Assembly (NCBI RefSeq): GCF_013387465.1 | Contig: NZ_VYGV01000016.1 | Coordinates: forward strand, 306,872-370,871 | DNA from: Hydrogenophaga aromaticivorans | GTDB taxonomy: Bacteria > Pseudomonadota > Gammaproteobacteria > Burkholderiales > Burkholderiaceae_C | Direction: 5' to 3' | DNA: 64,000 nucleotides | Shown: in pieces, positions 19,471 to 28,271 of the stretch | How positions within the stretch are numbered: the stretch's first letter is position 1 | How the letters are laid out: every line of letters begins with the position of its first letter | Made by a program: the position numbers and the translations under genes | The notes under the pieces: model-generated | Databases searched by the model: none | What the model was told of the DNA's origin: nothing | Seen by the model: only the letters and a program-made list of their open reading frames with translations

Positions 19471-20255
19471 ACACCACAACGGTCATGGAAGCGGTGCCTC
19501 TGGTGGTCGAGAACCTCGCGCTCTCGTTCGGCGGCAACCAGGTGCTGCACAACATCGCGATGCACCTGGCGCCGGGAGAAATCACCGGGCTGATCGGTCC
19601 CAACGGTGCCGGAAAGACCAGTTTCTTCAACTGCCTCACCGGCCTGTATTCGCCGCAGCAGGGCAGCATCCGGCTCGGTCAGGTGCAGCTCAAGGGCATG
19701 GCGCCCACCGAACGGGCCGCACTCGGGTTCTCGCGCAGTTTCCAGCATGTCGCCTTGTGCCCCGAACTCAGCGTGGTCGAGAACGTGATGATCGGGCTGG
19801 ACCGTCAGTCTTCTGCGGGCTGGCTGGACGCGTTCCTGCCATTGGCGCGCGGCCGGGCCGAGCGCCAGCACAACCGCGATCTGGCGCTCGCGGCGCTGAG
19901 CCGGCTGGGCATCGCCCAGGCGGCCGACGAGTCGCCCTCACAACTGCCGCCGGGCATGCTGCGGCTGGCCGAAATCGCTCGCGCCATTGCGGGGTCGCCG
20001 CGTGTGCTGCTGCTGGACGAACCCGCAGCGGGCCTGAACTCGGTGGAGACGCGTGACCTGTCGAACGCACTCAAAAAGCTGCGTACGCCGCAGATGGTGC
20101 TGGTGGTGGTGGAGCATGACATGGACCTGATCATGGAAGTGTGCGACACCATCCACGTGCTCAACGTCGGGCGACTGTTGGCCTCGGGAGACCCCGAGCA
20201 GATTCGGTCCAACCCGGAAGTGGTCCGCGTGTATCTCGGAGACGACGATGAGTGA
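19467..20255 (+). CDS. ABC transporter ATPase, LivG-like
   Basis: 262 residues. Walker A is G-P-N-G-A-G-K-T (about residue 46) and Walker B L-L-L-D-E-P (about residue 181). The signature motif is unusual: L-P-P-G-M-L-R in place of L-S-x-G-Q, which may weaken or change nucleotide handling, although Liv-type ATPases tolerate variation here. The C-terminal E-H-D-M-D-L-I-M switch region is typical of LivG. GTG start, overlapping the LivM-like gene by 4 bp. Confidence 0.92.
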   Translation: MNTTTVMEAVPLVVENLALSFGGNQVLHNIAMHLAPGEITGLIGPNGAGKTSFFNCLTGLYSPQQGSIRLGQVQLKGMAPTERAALGFSRSFQHVALCPELSVVENVMIGLDRQSSAGWLDAFLPLARGRAERQHNRDLALAALSRLGIAQAADESPSQLPPGMLRLAEIARAIAGSPRVLLLDEPAAGLNSVETRDLSNALKKLRTPQMVLVVVEHDMDLIMEVCDTIHVLNVGRLLASGDPEQIRSNPEVVRVYLGDDDE

Positions 20256-21009
20256 TACGACTTCAGACCTGCTGCAGGTGGATGGCCTGACCGTGCGCTA
20301 TGGCGCCGGCCCCGTGGTGCACGGGGTTTCGATGGGGGTGGCCAGTGGGACGGTCGCGGCGCTGCTGGGTGCCAACGGTGCCGGCAAGTCCAGCACCCTG
20401 CGGGCGATAGCCGGGCTGGAGCCGTCGCAAGGGCGGGTGCGCTTCGACGGGCAGGATGTGAGCCGGTTGTCCTGCGCGCAGCGGTTCCGCGCGGGCATCG
20501 TTTACGTGCCCGAAGGGCGTGCGATCGTCACCGATCTGTCGGTTGCCGAGAACCTCACGCTGGGCTCGTATTTCGTCGATGCCCGCACACGGGTGCGGCG
20601 CCAGCAGATGGTGCTCGAGTTCTTCCCGGAGATCGCGACCCGCTTGAAGTCGCCGGCGGGTCTGCTCAGTGGCGGTGAACAGCAGATGCTGGCCATCGGC
20701 CGCGGATTGATGTCCGGTCCCCGGTTGCTGCTGCTGGATGAGCCCTCGCTGGGACTTGCCCCTTTGCTCGTTGCTCGGGTGTACGAACGGCTGGCCCTGA
20801 TCCAGCAGGAGCAGAAGCTGACGGCGCTGCTGGTGGAACAGAGCTTCCACGCGGCGGCCAAGCTGGCGGCGCGTGCCTGGGTGATGCGCCATGGCCACAT
20901 CGTGGGCGAGCTGGATGCCCATGCCCTGCGCAGCCGCGAGGGACGCCAGCAGGCCATCGATGCCTATCTGGGGGCGCGGCAGGACGCCGCGCCCACCGCC
21001 CATGCTTGA
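20248..21009 (+). CDS. ABC transporter ATPase, LivF-like
   Basis: 253 residues. Walker A G-A-N-G-A-G-K-S (about residue 43), signature L-S-G-G-E-Q-Q-M (about residue 138) and Walker B L-L-L-D-E-P-S (about 163) are all intact. The LivF hallmark Y-V-P-E-G-R-A is at about residue 86. It overlaps the LivG-like gene by 8 bp and completes the five-part uptake system of this cluster. Confidence 0.93.
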   Translation: MSDTTSDLLQVDGLTVRYGAGPVVHGVSMGVASGTVAALLGANGAGKSSTLRAIAGLEPSQGRVRFDGQDVSRLSCAQRFRAGIVYVPEGRAIVTDLSVAENLTLGSYFVDARTRVRRQQMVLEFFPEIATRLKSPAGLLSGGEQQMLAIGRGLMSGPRLLLLDEPSLGLAPLLVARVYERLALIQQEQKLTALLVEQSFHAAAKLAARAWVMRHGHIVGELDAHALRSREGRQQAIDAYLGARQDAAPTAHA

Positions 21010-21022
21010 AACGGGAGCTGTC

Positions 21023-21946
21023 ATGAAACAGAAATTGCAGGGGCGGGTGATCGCCAGCGGGTTGCAATTTCCCGAGGGGCCGGTGGCGCTGCCGGATGGC
21101 AGTGTGCTGGTGGTCGAGATCGCCGCTGGGCGCCTGACGCGGGTCTTGCCGGATGGGACGCAGCGTGTTGTTGCCGAGGTGGGTGGCGGTCCGAACGGCG
21201 CGGCCCTGGGGCCGGACGGCCATTGCTACATCTGCAACAACGGCGGTTTCAGCTGGCGCACCGACGGCGGCTTCATGCGACCCACCGGTCCGGCCGCGGA
21301 CTACCGTGGCGGTGCGATCCAGCGCGTGAACCTCGACAGCGGCCTTGTTGAAACCCTGTACACCCATTGCGACGGCGTGCCCCTGCATGGTCCGAACGAT
21401 TTGGTGTTCGACGGCCAGGGCGGCTTCTGGTTCACCGACTTTGGCAAGACCTTCGAGGACCGCATGATGCGCGGCGCGGTGTATTACGCCACCACGGATG
21501 GCCGTTTCATCCGCCGCGCCGCCCACCCCGTGCTGACGCCGAACGGCGTCGGACTGTCACCCGATGGCGGCACGCTGTATGTGACGGAAACGGAAACCAG
21601 CCGGCTGTGGTCCTTTCCTGTCATCGGACGTGGCGAACTCGGGCACGAAGCCTGGCCGTCGCCCAACGGTGGGCGCCTGGTGCATGGCCTGCCCGGTTTC
21701 CAGCGCTTCGATTCGCTGGCGCTGGAGGAGGGCGGCAACATCTGTGTGGCCACGCTGGTGCGCGGCGGCATCAGTGTGTTTTCCCCGGTGGGCGAGCTGC
21801 TGGAGTTCCACGATGCGCCCGAAGGCTACTGCACCAACATCTGTTTCGGTGGGCCCGACCGGCGCACCGCCTTCATCACCCTCTCCGGTTATGGCCAGCT
21901 GTTTGAGGCCGTCTGGCCGCGAGCCGGTCTACCGCTTTCCGCCTGA
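21023..21946 (+). CDS. SMP-30/gluconolactonase-family lactonase
   Basis: 307 residues, a six-bladed beta-propeller. The metal-site pattern is visible: E18 in F-P-E-G-P, N in G-P-N-G-A (about residue 60), N in H-G-P-N-D-L (about 125), and N/D residues in T-P-N-G-V-G-L-S-P-D-G (about 175). These enzymes hydrolyse aldonolactones or other lactones with a divalent metal. ATG at 21023 with a GGGAG ribosome binding site, 13 bp after livF. Its presence suggests a lactone intermediate in the pathway. Confidence 0.87.
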   Translation: MKQKLQGRVIASGLQFPEGPVALPDGSVLVVEIAAGRLTRVLPDGTQRVVAEVGGGPNGAALGPDGHCYICNNGGFSWRTDGGFMRPTGPAADYRGGAIQRVNLDSGLVETLYTHCDGVPLHGPNDLVFDGQGGFWFTDFGKTFEDRMMRGAVYYATTDGRFIRRAAHPVLTPNGVGLSPDGGTLYVTETETSRLWSFPVIGRGELGHEAWPSPNGGRLVHGLPGFQRFDSLALEEGGNICVATLVRGGISVFSPVGELLEFHDAPEGYCTNICFGGPDRRTAFITLSGYGQLFEAVWPRAGLPLSA

Positions 21947-21981
21947 CCCCCTCCGGCAACCACCCCTGAAAGGACGCATCC

Positions 21982-22983
21982 ATGAAGCCATCGAAACTCC
22001 ACAACCGGCGCACCACCTTGCGCGCCGGCTGTGCGCTGGTCGCCTCGACGCTGTTGGCGTGGGCACTCCCTGCGGCCGCGCAGACGACCTGGCCTGAGCG
22101 ACCGATCCGCATCATCGTGCCGTATGCCGCGGGGCAGGGCGCCGACGTGCTGACGCGCCTGCTCACGCAGGAGCTGGCCAAGACGCTGAACCAGCCGTTT
22201 GTGGTGGAAAACCGTGCCGGTGCGGGCGCCAACATCGGAACCGCAGTCGCCGCCAAATCCGCGCCAGATGGCTACACCTTCCTGCTCGGAACGAACGCCA
22301 CCCACGCGGCCAACGAATTCCTCTACAGCAACCTCGGGTTCAGTCCCTCCGCCGACTTCGAAGGCGTGGCCATGATCGGCCTGCTGCCGATGGTGATCAG
22401 CACGTCGTCACCCGATTTCCCCACCAATGGCATCCCCGAACTCATTGCACGCGCCCGTGCGAACCCGAAGACCCTCAATGTCGGACTGCCTAGCACCACC
22501 GCCAGCGTGGTGCTGGCGCAGTTCGAGAAGGTGGCACAAGCGCCGTTGTTCGGGGTGAAGTACAAATCCTCCGCCCAGTCGATGACCGATGTGCTCGGTG
22601 GGCAGATCCCCCTGACCATCGACACGGTCACCGCCGCGCGGGCACACATCGCTTCCGGAAAACTTCGTGCATTGGGCATCACATCACTCAAAGCCAGCGA
22701 GATGCTGCCTGGCGTCAAGTCTGTGGCCGAGCAAGGCGTGTCCGGGTTTGACGTCGTGGCCTGGGACGCCCTGTTTGCGCCCCGTGGCACACCACGCGAC
22801 GTCGTGCAAAAGCTGAGCGAGCACATACAGCGTGCGCTGCAACAGCCCGAGACCCGGCGCAAGATGCAGGAGATCGGGATAGAGCCTCTTTACATGGGGG
22901 CGAGCCAGCTCGACGCGTTCGTGAAGGACGAGCGCCTCAAGTGGGGCGGCATCATCAAGGCGGCCGATATCCGCATCGATTGA
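21982..22983 (+). CDS. Bug-family tripartite tricarboxylate transporter binding protein
   Basis: 333 residues. A twin-Arg-containing hydrophobic signal ending A-A-A-Q-T is followed by the Bug fold (W-P-E-R-P-I-R-I-I-V-P-Y and a V-V-E-N-R-A-G-A-G segment). Bug proteins bind carboxylated small molecules in the periplasm. No TctA/TctB membrane subunits are encoded near it, the common orphan situation in Burkholderiales. The ribosome binding site AAAGGA precedes the ATG. Confidence 0.9.
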   Translation: MKPSKLHNRRTTLRAGCALVASTLLAWALPAAAQTTWPERPIRIIVPYAAGQGADVLTRLLTQELAKTLNQPFVVENRAGAGANIGTAVAAKSAPDGYTFLLGTNATHAANEFLYSNLGFSPSADFEGVAMIGLLPMVISTSSPDFPTNGIPELIARARANPKTLNVGLPSTTASVVLAQFEKVAQAPLFGVKYKSSAQSMTDVLGGQIPLTIDTVTAARAHIASGKLRALGITSLKASEMLPGVKSVAEQGVSGFDVVAWDALFAPRGTPRDVVQKLSEHIQRALQQPETRRKMQEIGIEPLYMGASQLDAFVKDERLKWGGIIKAADIRID

Positions 22984-23034
22984 TCGACGTCTGACGTGCA
23001 AAGTCAGGCCTTTGGCATTGACTTTTTTCTCAAA

Positions 23035-23052
23035 AGAATGCATTATGCATTC
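23035..23052. promoter_or_regulatory. Candidate operator C (GAATGCAT-T-ATGCATTC)
   Basis: GAATGCATTATGCATTC at 23036-23052 is a 17-base palindrome around a single central base. Its left half plus flank (AAAAGAATGCATT) repeats the sequence of operator A. It lies about 34 bp before the ATG at 23086, which makes it a likely control point for an internal promoter of the cluster. Confidence 0.55.
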
Positions 23053-23085
23053 AACATCAAATTTTCAACGACCGGAGCTACACAC

Positions 23086-24300
23086 ATGAATGCCATCGCA
23101 ATCCCCCAGCAGAACGAAGTCGGCAATGCGCCCGCTGAAGGCCTCATCACCGATCAGGCCATCGCCGACGCCAGAGCGATGATCGGCTTGCACCTGCGCC
23201 CGGAAGGACCGTATCTGCAGGACGCCACCGCGGACACCCTGCGCAACTGGTGCAATGGCATTGGTGACCTGAATCCGCTGTACCGCGACATCGGGTATGG
23301 CGCAGCATCGCGCTACGGCACGATGCTGGCCCATCCCATGTTCCCCATGGCTTTCGGCTGGCTGGGTCGTACCCGCTGGGGTCTGCCTGGCGTGCACGGC
23401 TTCTATGCCGGCAACGACTGGGAGCTGATGCGCCATGTGCGCCCGGGTGATCGCATCACCCCGATCGAGCGCGTGGTCGGTGTCGAAGAGAAGGAAAGCA
23501 AGTTCTCTGGCCGCCTGGTGCTTCAGTACGTGGAAGCGTGCTACTACAACCAGCGCAGCGAGCTGGTGGCCCGAGCGCTGGGCACCTGTACCCGCCACGA
23601 GCGCAAGGCTGCGCGAGACACCGGCAAGTACAAAGAAATCGAGCAGTACGAGTACAGCAACGAAGAACACGACCGCATCGATCAGATCGTTCTGGACGAA
23701 CCCAAGAACATCCGTGGTGCCGCCGTTCGTTACTGGGAGGAAGTGGAGGTGGGTGAAGAGCTCCCGACCATCGCCCGTGGTCCGCTGTCCTTGATGGACA
23801 CCATGGGGTTCCTGGTGGGCTGCGGTCGGGGCCATACCCACGGTGTGGTGTTGCAGGCTGCGGTGAAGCATCCGGGTCACTTCTTCCGCAATCCGGAAGC
23901 GGGCGGTGGGGTGGAGTACACCGGCATCGGTCACCACCGCGAGTCGGTGGCCAAAGAGGTTGGCGTGCCGGGCACCTACGACTACGGTCCGCAGCGTTCC
24001 TCCTGGATGTGCACGCTCATCACCAACTGGATGGGTGATGCCGGTGTCATCAAGCGGGTGCGCACGGAGATGCGCCGTTTCAACATCGTCGGCGACACAA
24101 CGTTCTGCAAGGGCAAAGTCGTGCGCAAGTATGTGAAGAACAACGTGCCGCTGGTGGACATTGAAATTGCCGCGGAGAACCAGCGCGGTGAAGTGACCAC
24201 CCCGGGGCTGGCCACGGTGGCGCTGCCCTCGCGCGACGTCAAGTTGCCAGCGTTCATCGACGGCTCCGCCATGGACCTTGAGTTGCCCGTCGTCCGTTGA
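23086..24300 (+). CDS. Double-hotdog MaoC-like acyl-CoA hydratase
   Basis: 404 residues, two hotdog domains. The first contains the conserved hydratase motif G-I-G-D-L-N-P-L-Y with R-Y-G-T-M-L-A-H-P just after (about residues 60-85); the second begins near residue 215. Length and layout resemble mesaconyl-C1-CoA/2-methylfumaryl-CoA hydratase (Mch) and related enzymes that work on dicarboxylyl-CoAs. It begins a sub-operon with its own palindromic operator and is followed by two CoA-transferase genes. Substrate unknown. Confidence 0.85.
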   Translation: MNAIAIPQQNEVGNAPAEGLITDQAIADARAMIGLHLRPEGPYLQDATADTLRNWCNGIGDLNPLYRDIGYGAASRYGTMLAHPMFPMAFGWLGRTRWGLPGVHGFYAGNDWELMRHVRPGDRITPIERVVGVEEKESKFSGRLVLQYVEACYYNQRSELVARALGTCTRHERKAARDTGKYKEIEQYEYSNEEHDRIDQIVLDEPKNIRGAAVRYWEEVEVGEELPTIARGPLSLMDTMGFLVGCGRGHTHGVVLQAAVKHPGHFFRNPEAGGGVEYTGIGHHRESVAKEVGVPGTYDYGPQRSSWMCTLITNWMGDAGVIKRVRTEMRRFNIVGDTTFCKGKVVRKYVKNNVPLVDIEIAAENQRGEVTTPGLATVALPSRDVKLPAFIDGSAMDLELPVVR

Positions 24301-24336
24301 ACGGCGCCGAGCGGAACAACCAGCGAAAGAGCCACC

Positions 24337-25503
24337 ATGTCCAGCAACGACGCACCGCAAATGCCATCTCTGCCCTTGACCGGTTGTCGCGTTCTTGAGT
24401 GTTCACGCACAGTCGCTGCCGCCTACGCAGGCCGCTTGATGGCCGCGATGGGGGCGGACGTCGTGATGCTGGAGCCGAGCGGTGGCTCACCGCTGCGCCA
24501 TGCCGCACCGCTGCTGGACGGTACGGGGGACAGCGCGCTGTTCACCTACCTGGCGGTGGGAAAACGCAGTCAGGTGTGTGATCTGGATTCTGCCGAGGGT
24601 CGGCTCGTGCTGGAGCGCGAGCTGGTTCATGCCGACATCCTGATCGACGACACGCCGCTGCGCGATCGAGCGCGGCACGGGCTGGATCCGGCGTTGATCG
24701 GGGCGCGGCATCCGGGCCTGGTGCACGTGAGTGTCTTGCCCTTTGGCGCCTCGGGACCGAAGGCGAACTGGGATGGGGAGGAGATCAATTTGCTCCACGC
24801 CGGGGGCGAGGGCTTCCTGCTGCCCAATGGACTGTCCCATGAGCTGTTCCCGGACCGTCCGCCACTGAAGATCTATGGCCACTTTGCCGGCTATCAGGGA
24901 GGCACCATGGCGGCGTTGGCCGCGCTCACGGCCTGGTGGGCTGTGCCTGTGGCGGGTGGCCAGTACGTCGATGTATCGGTGCAGGACGCCGTGCTGTCGG
25001 TGGGGGCCTTCGCCTTGCAGCGCTTGGGCGATGGTTCGCTGGAGCACCGCACATCGAGGCGCTTCCGCTATGGCGGTGTGTTCGAGGCGAGCGATGGCTA
25101 TGTCGAGTTGCTCACGCTGGAAGACCGGCAGTGGCACGGGCTTGTGGATTTGCTGGGGCGCCCGGCATGGGCTGAAGAAGAAAGCCTGAGCGATCCGCTG
25201 GAACGCAGCCGCCGCGGCGACGAGATCAATGGCCATGTGCGCGAGTGGATGCGCAGGCACCCGGTCGAGGAGATTGTTCGTCGGGCGCAGGAACTGGGCG
25301 TGCCCGCGGCGAAGTACCGGACACCTATGGAGGTGACACAGAGTGAGCACGAGCGGGCGCGTGGCCTGTTTGCGCGCTCGGAACTGGAGAGCGGTGGATC
25401 GGTGGAGGTGCTGGTTGCACCTTTCCAGTTCCGCTGCTCGCTCTTGCCTGGCGGCGGACGCGTGCCGGCGCTGGGAGAAATGGACGCGGTGGTGCTGGCA
25501 TGA
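24337..25503 (+). CDS. CaiB-type CoA-transferase homologue lacking the catalytic Asp
   Basis: 388 residues of the family III CoA-transferase fold (G-C-R-V-L-E-C-S-R-T-V-A-A-A-Y-A-G at the N terminus). At the place of the catalytic Asp this protein has Gly181 in I-Y-G-H-F-A-G, while the downstream neighbour keeps Asp. It may therefore be the non-catalytic partner of a heteromeric enzyme, as known for two-subunit family III transferases of the BbsEF type. Its stop overlaps the start of that neighbour by 4 bp (ATGA), which favours equal production. It could alternatively be a diverged homologue with another role. Confidence 0.82.
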   Translation: MSSNDAPQMPSLPLTGCRVLECSRTVAAAYAGRLMAAMGADVVMLEPSGGSPLRHAAPLLDGTGDSALFTYLAVGKRSQVCDLDSAEGRLVLERELVHADILIDDTPLRDRARHGLDPALIGARHPGLVHVSVLPFGASGPKANWDGEEINLLHAGGEGFLLPNGLSHELFPDRPPLKIYGHFAGYQGGTMAALAALTAWWAVPVAGGQYVDVSVQDAVLSVGAFALQRLGDGSLEHRTSRRFRYGGVFEASDGYVELLTLEDRQWHGLVDLLGRPAWAEEESLSDPLERSRRGDEINGHVREWMRRHPVEEIVRRAQELGVPAAKYRTPMEVTQSEHERARGLFARSELESGGSVEVLVAPFQFRCSLLPGGGRVPALGEMDAVVLA

Positions 25504-26702
25504 TGAAACGTACCAATGCGCCTTTGGCTGGCGTGCGTATCGCCGATTTCACGATCCACGCTGCAGGACCCTACTGCACACACCTGCTCTCGCAACTGGG
25601 CGCGGAGTGCATCAAGATCGAAAGCCGAACCCGACCGGATGCCTTTCGCAAACCGCACGCCGTATACGGCCGCATGCAGGCCGCGACCTTCGACCAGGTG
25701 TCGGCCAACAAGTTGTCGGTGCGCTTGAACCTCAAGCAGGCCGAGGCCGTTGCGCTGGCCAAGCGGCTAGTGGCGGTGTCCGATGTGGCGACCGAGAGCT
25801 TCCGGGCTGGTGTCATGAACCGCCTCGGCCTCGGGTTCGAGGCGCTGCGCGAGGTCAAGTCCGACATCGTGCTGCTCTCGCTTTCCTCGTGTGGACAGAG
25901 CGGACCGGACTCGCACTTCGCCGGCTATGCGCCCCTGTTCGGTGCCTGGGGGGGCCTGGGCTGGATGAGTGGCTACAGCGATGGACCTCCCGTGGAAATG
26001 CGCCATGTGATGGACCATTCGGCCGGCTTGCACGCGGCTGTGGCCACGGTGGCCGCGATGCACCAGCGTCGCAGAACCGGGCTGGCGCAGCACGTGGATC
26101 TGGCAGCTCGCGAAGTCGCCTCGGCCATGATCGGTGATGCCCTGGTCCAGGCGAGCGCCGGCATGACGCCCGTTCGCCCTGGCAACGCTGACCTGGGGAT
26201 GGCGCCCCACGGGGTGTACCGCACGGCCAAGCCGGATCGGTGGCTCACGCTTGCGGTGCGCAACGATGATGAGTGGGGCAAGCTCCTGCAGGTGTTGTGC
26301 CGCGAGTGCAGCGATGTCCGCTTTGCAACGGCCCAGGGTCGCCTGAAACACCGCGAAGACCTGGACCGACTGGTGTCGTACTGGCTGGCCACCTGTGATG
26401 CCGATGCCATGGCGGGCCGCATGCAGGAAGCGGGTCTGTGCGCTCACGTGTCGTGGAACATGCAAGACATCGCCAGCGATCCGCACCTGCTCGCACGACA
26501 GGCGCTGGTCGAGGTGCGTTCGCCGGACATTCCTCCGCGGCTGGCGGTGGGGGCTCCGGGACGGTTTGGCGGCACCGACGACGTCGGCATCCGTCGGTTG
26601 ACCCCCACGCTGGGACAGGATGAGGATTACGTGTTCGGCGAGTTGCTGGGCCTGAGCAGCGCGCAGCGCTCGGATCTCGAAGCACGCGAGATCATCTACT
26701 GA
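25500..26702 (+). CDS. Family III CoA-transferase, catalytic
   Basis: 400 residues. G-V-R-I-A-D-F near residue 11 and G-A-E-C-I-K-I-E near 34 are family features. D172 in V-M-D-H-S-A-G-L-H-A-A aligns with the catalytic Asp that forms the acyl anhydride. It overlaps the preceding, Asp-less paralogue by 4 bp, so the two may act as one enzyme. With the hydratases it should activate a dicarboxylic or aromatic acid using succinyl-CoA or another donor; the substrate is inference. Confidence 0.88.
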   Translation: MMKRTNAPLAGVRIADFTIHAAGPYCTHLLSQLGAECIKIESRTRPDAFRKPHAVYGRMQAATFDQVSANKLSVRLNLKQAEAVALAKRLVAVSDVATESFRAGVMNRLGLGFEALREVKSDIVLLSLSSCGQSGPDSHFAGYAPLFGAWGGLGWMSGYSDGPPVEMRHVMDHSAGLHAAVATVAAMHQRRRTGLAQHVDLAAREVASAMIGDALVQASAGMTPVRPGNADLGMAPHGVYRTAKPDRWLTLAVRNDDEWGKLLQVLCRECSDVRFATAQGRLKHREDLDRLVSYWLATCDADAMAGRMQEAGLCAHVSWNMQDIASDPHLLARQALVEVRSPDIPPRLAVGAPGRFGGTDDVGIRRLTPTLGQDEDYVFGELLGLSSAQRSDLEAREIIY

Positions 26703-26748
26703 GCGCACCGCGAACCCACATTCAACAAACCCAAGAAAGGATTGCCCT

Positions 26749-27330
26749 GTGAAAGATGCCATTTACCTGGTGCTGGACATGATGAACGATTTGGTCCACG
26801 CCGACGGTCCCAACGGCAAGGGCGCCTACGGCGAGCAGGTGCGCAGCCGCCGTGTGCTTGAAAACACGCGCGTGGCCCTGGACAAGGCGCGTGCTGCCGG
26901 CCTACCGGTCGGCTTCGTCCGTGTTGGCTTTTCTGCCGACTACCGCGAGTGCCCGCCCAGTTCGCCGATTTTCTCCGGAGCCCGTAAGAACGGCATCTTC
27001 AAGCTGGGCACCTGGGGCACCGAGGTGCATCCGGACCTGGGCCAGCAGACCAGCGACTTCGACATCGTCAAACACCGCGTGAGCCCGTTCTACAGCACCA
27101 GTCTGGAGGCGATCCTGCGTGCGCACGGTATCCGGACAATCTATTGTTCGGGCATATCAACCAACGCCGTGGTGCAGGCCACGGTGCGCGAAGGCCATGA
27201 CCGGGACTACGAGATGGTGGTTCTAGAGGATGGCTGTTGTGGACTGTCCGATGAGGAGCACGACAACGCGATCAAGGGTCTGCAGCGTTTTTGCCGCATC
27301 ACCACGTCGCAAGACGTGGTCTTCGGGTGA
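26749..27330 (+). CDS. Isochorismatase-family hydrolase without the usual Cys
   Basis: 193 residues, GTG start after AAAGGA. The isochorismatase/cysteine-hydrolase fold keeps D10 and K108 of the catalytic set, but the position of the nucleophilic Cys is Val141 (S-G-I-S-T-N-A-V-V-Q-A-T). Cys-less members include true isochorismatases (EntB and PhzD types), which hydrolyse vinyl ethers, so amide hydrolysis is unlikely. It lies in the cluster between CoA-transferase and CitE-like genes, whose pathway does not obviously need isochorismate; the role is unclear. Confidence 0.8.
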   Translation: MKDAIYLVLDMMNDLVHADGPNGKGAYGEQVRSRRVLENTRVALDKARAAGLPVGFVRVGFSADYRECPPSSPIFSGARKNGIFKLGTWGTEVHPDLGQQTSDFDIVKHRVSPFYSTSLEAILRAHGIRTIYCSGISTNAVVQATVREGHDRDYEMVVLEDGCCGLSDEEHDNAIKGLQRFCRITTSQDVVFG

Positions 27331-27337
27331 GAAGCAA

Positions 27338-28150
27338 ATGAGTCGAGTTGCACACAGCCTGCTTTTCGTCCCAGGGCACCGACCGGACCGCTTCGACAAG
27401 GCCGCCGCCAGTGGCGCCCATGAGGTGGTGCTGGACCTGGAGGACGCGGTCGCGCCGGCGGCCAAGGCAGAGGCACGAGGCCACGTGGCGTCCTGGCTCG
27501 CGACCGGACGGCAGGCTTTCGTGCGCATCAATGCGGCACAGACAGCGTGGTACGAGGACGATATCCGGATGCTCCAGTCGGTCGCAAGCGCCAACGTGAT
27601 GCTGCCCAAGGCAGACCCGGACTCGCTGGCGCGCACAGTCAGCCGTCTGAACGGACGCAGGCTCATTGCGTTGCTGGAGACCGTGGACGGGTACATGGAC
27701 CTGAGGGAGGTGGCGGCTGTCCATGGTGTGGAGCGGATCGCATTCGGCAGCGTGGACTTTTCGGCTGAAAGCGGGATCGCGGACGAGGGTGAGGCCATGA
27801 CCGCTGTGCGCACCCAGATCGTTCTGGTATCGCGGTATGCGGGACTGGCGGCGCCGGTTGACGGCGTCAGCGTGAACTTCAATGACAACGATCGCATGCG
27901 GGCCGACGCCCTGCGTTCGCGCCAGCTCGGTTTCGGTGGAAAGCTGTGCATCCATCCGGGCCAGGTGGCGGCGACTAACGCGGCGTTCCGGCCGAGCCGC
28001 GAGGAGATTGAATGGGCGCAGCGCGTGCAATCTGCATTCGAAGCGAGCGGCGGCGCAGCGACGGCGGTGGACGGAAAGATGATCGACAAGCCGGTGGTTG
28101 ACCGGGCCCGGCGTATTCTGGCCGAGGCCGCGTTGCACGGCACCGATTAG
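27338..28150 (+). CDS. CitE-like acyl-CoA lyase (HpcH/HpaI aldolase family)
   Basis: 270 residues, starting S-L-L-F-V-P-G with V-L-D-L-E-D-A-V at about residue 34, A-L-L-E-T near 112 and F-G-S-V-D-F near 138. These are the CitE/malyl-CoA lyase landmarks including metal-binding Glu and Asp. Members cleave citramalyl-CoA, malyl-CoA or beta-methylmalyl-CoA to an acyl-CoA plus pyruvate or glyoxylate. In this cluster it is the likely C-C cleavage step after hydration. It begins 7 bp after the isochorismatase-like gene. Confidence 0.88.
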   Translation: MSRVAHSLLFVPGHRPDRFDKAAASGAHEVVLDLEDAVAPAAKAEARGHVASWLATGRQAFVRINAAQTAWYEDDIRMLQSVASANVMLPKADPDSLARTVSRLNGRRLIALLETVDGYMDLREVAAVHGVERIAFGSVDFSAESGIADEGEAMTAVRTQIVLVSRYAGLAAPVDGVSVNFNDNDRMRADALRSRQLGFGGKLCIHPGQVAATNAAFRPSREEIEWAQRVQSAFEASGGAATAVDGKMIDKPVVDRARRILAEAALHGTD

Positions 28151-28271
28151 AATCCGGCAAGCCCTGGCCCTTCCCATTGGCGTCTTAGGACGGCTATCAG
28201 AGGGGCCAGCCGTTTTGGGGACTAACCTGGAATTTGCTAACGGCCTGGCACGGCCTGTCAGCCCGCCGCGA

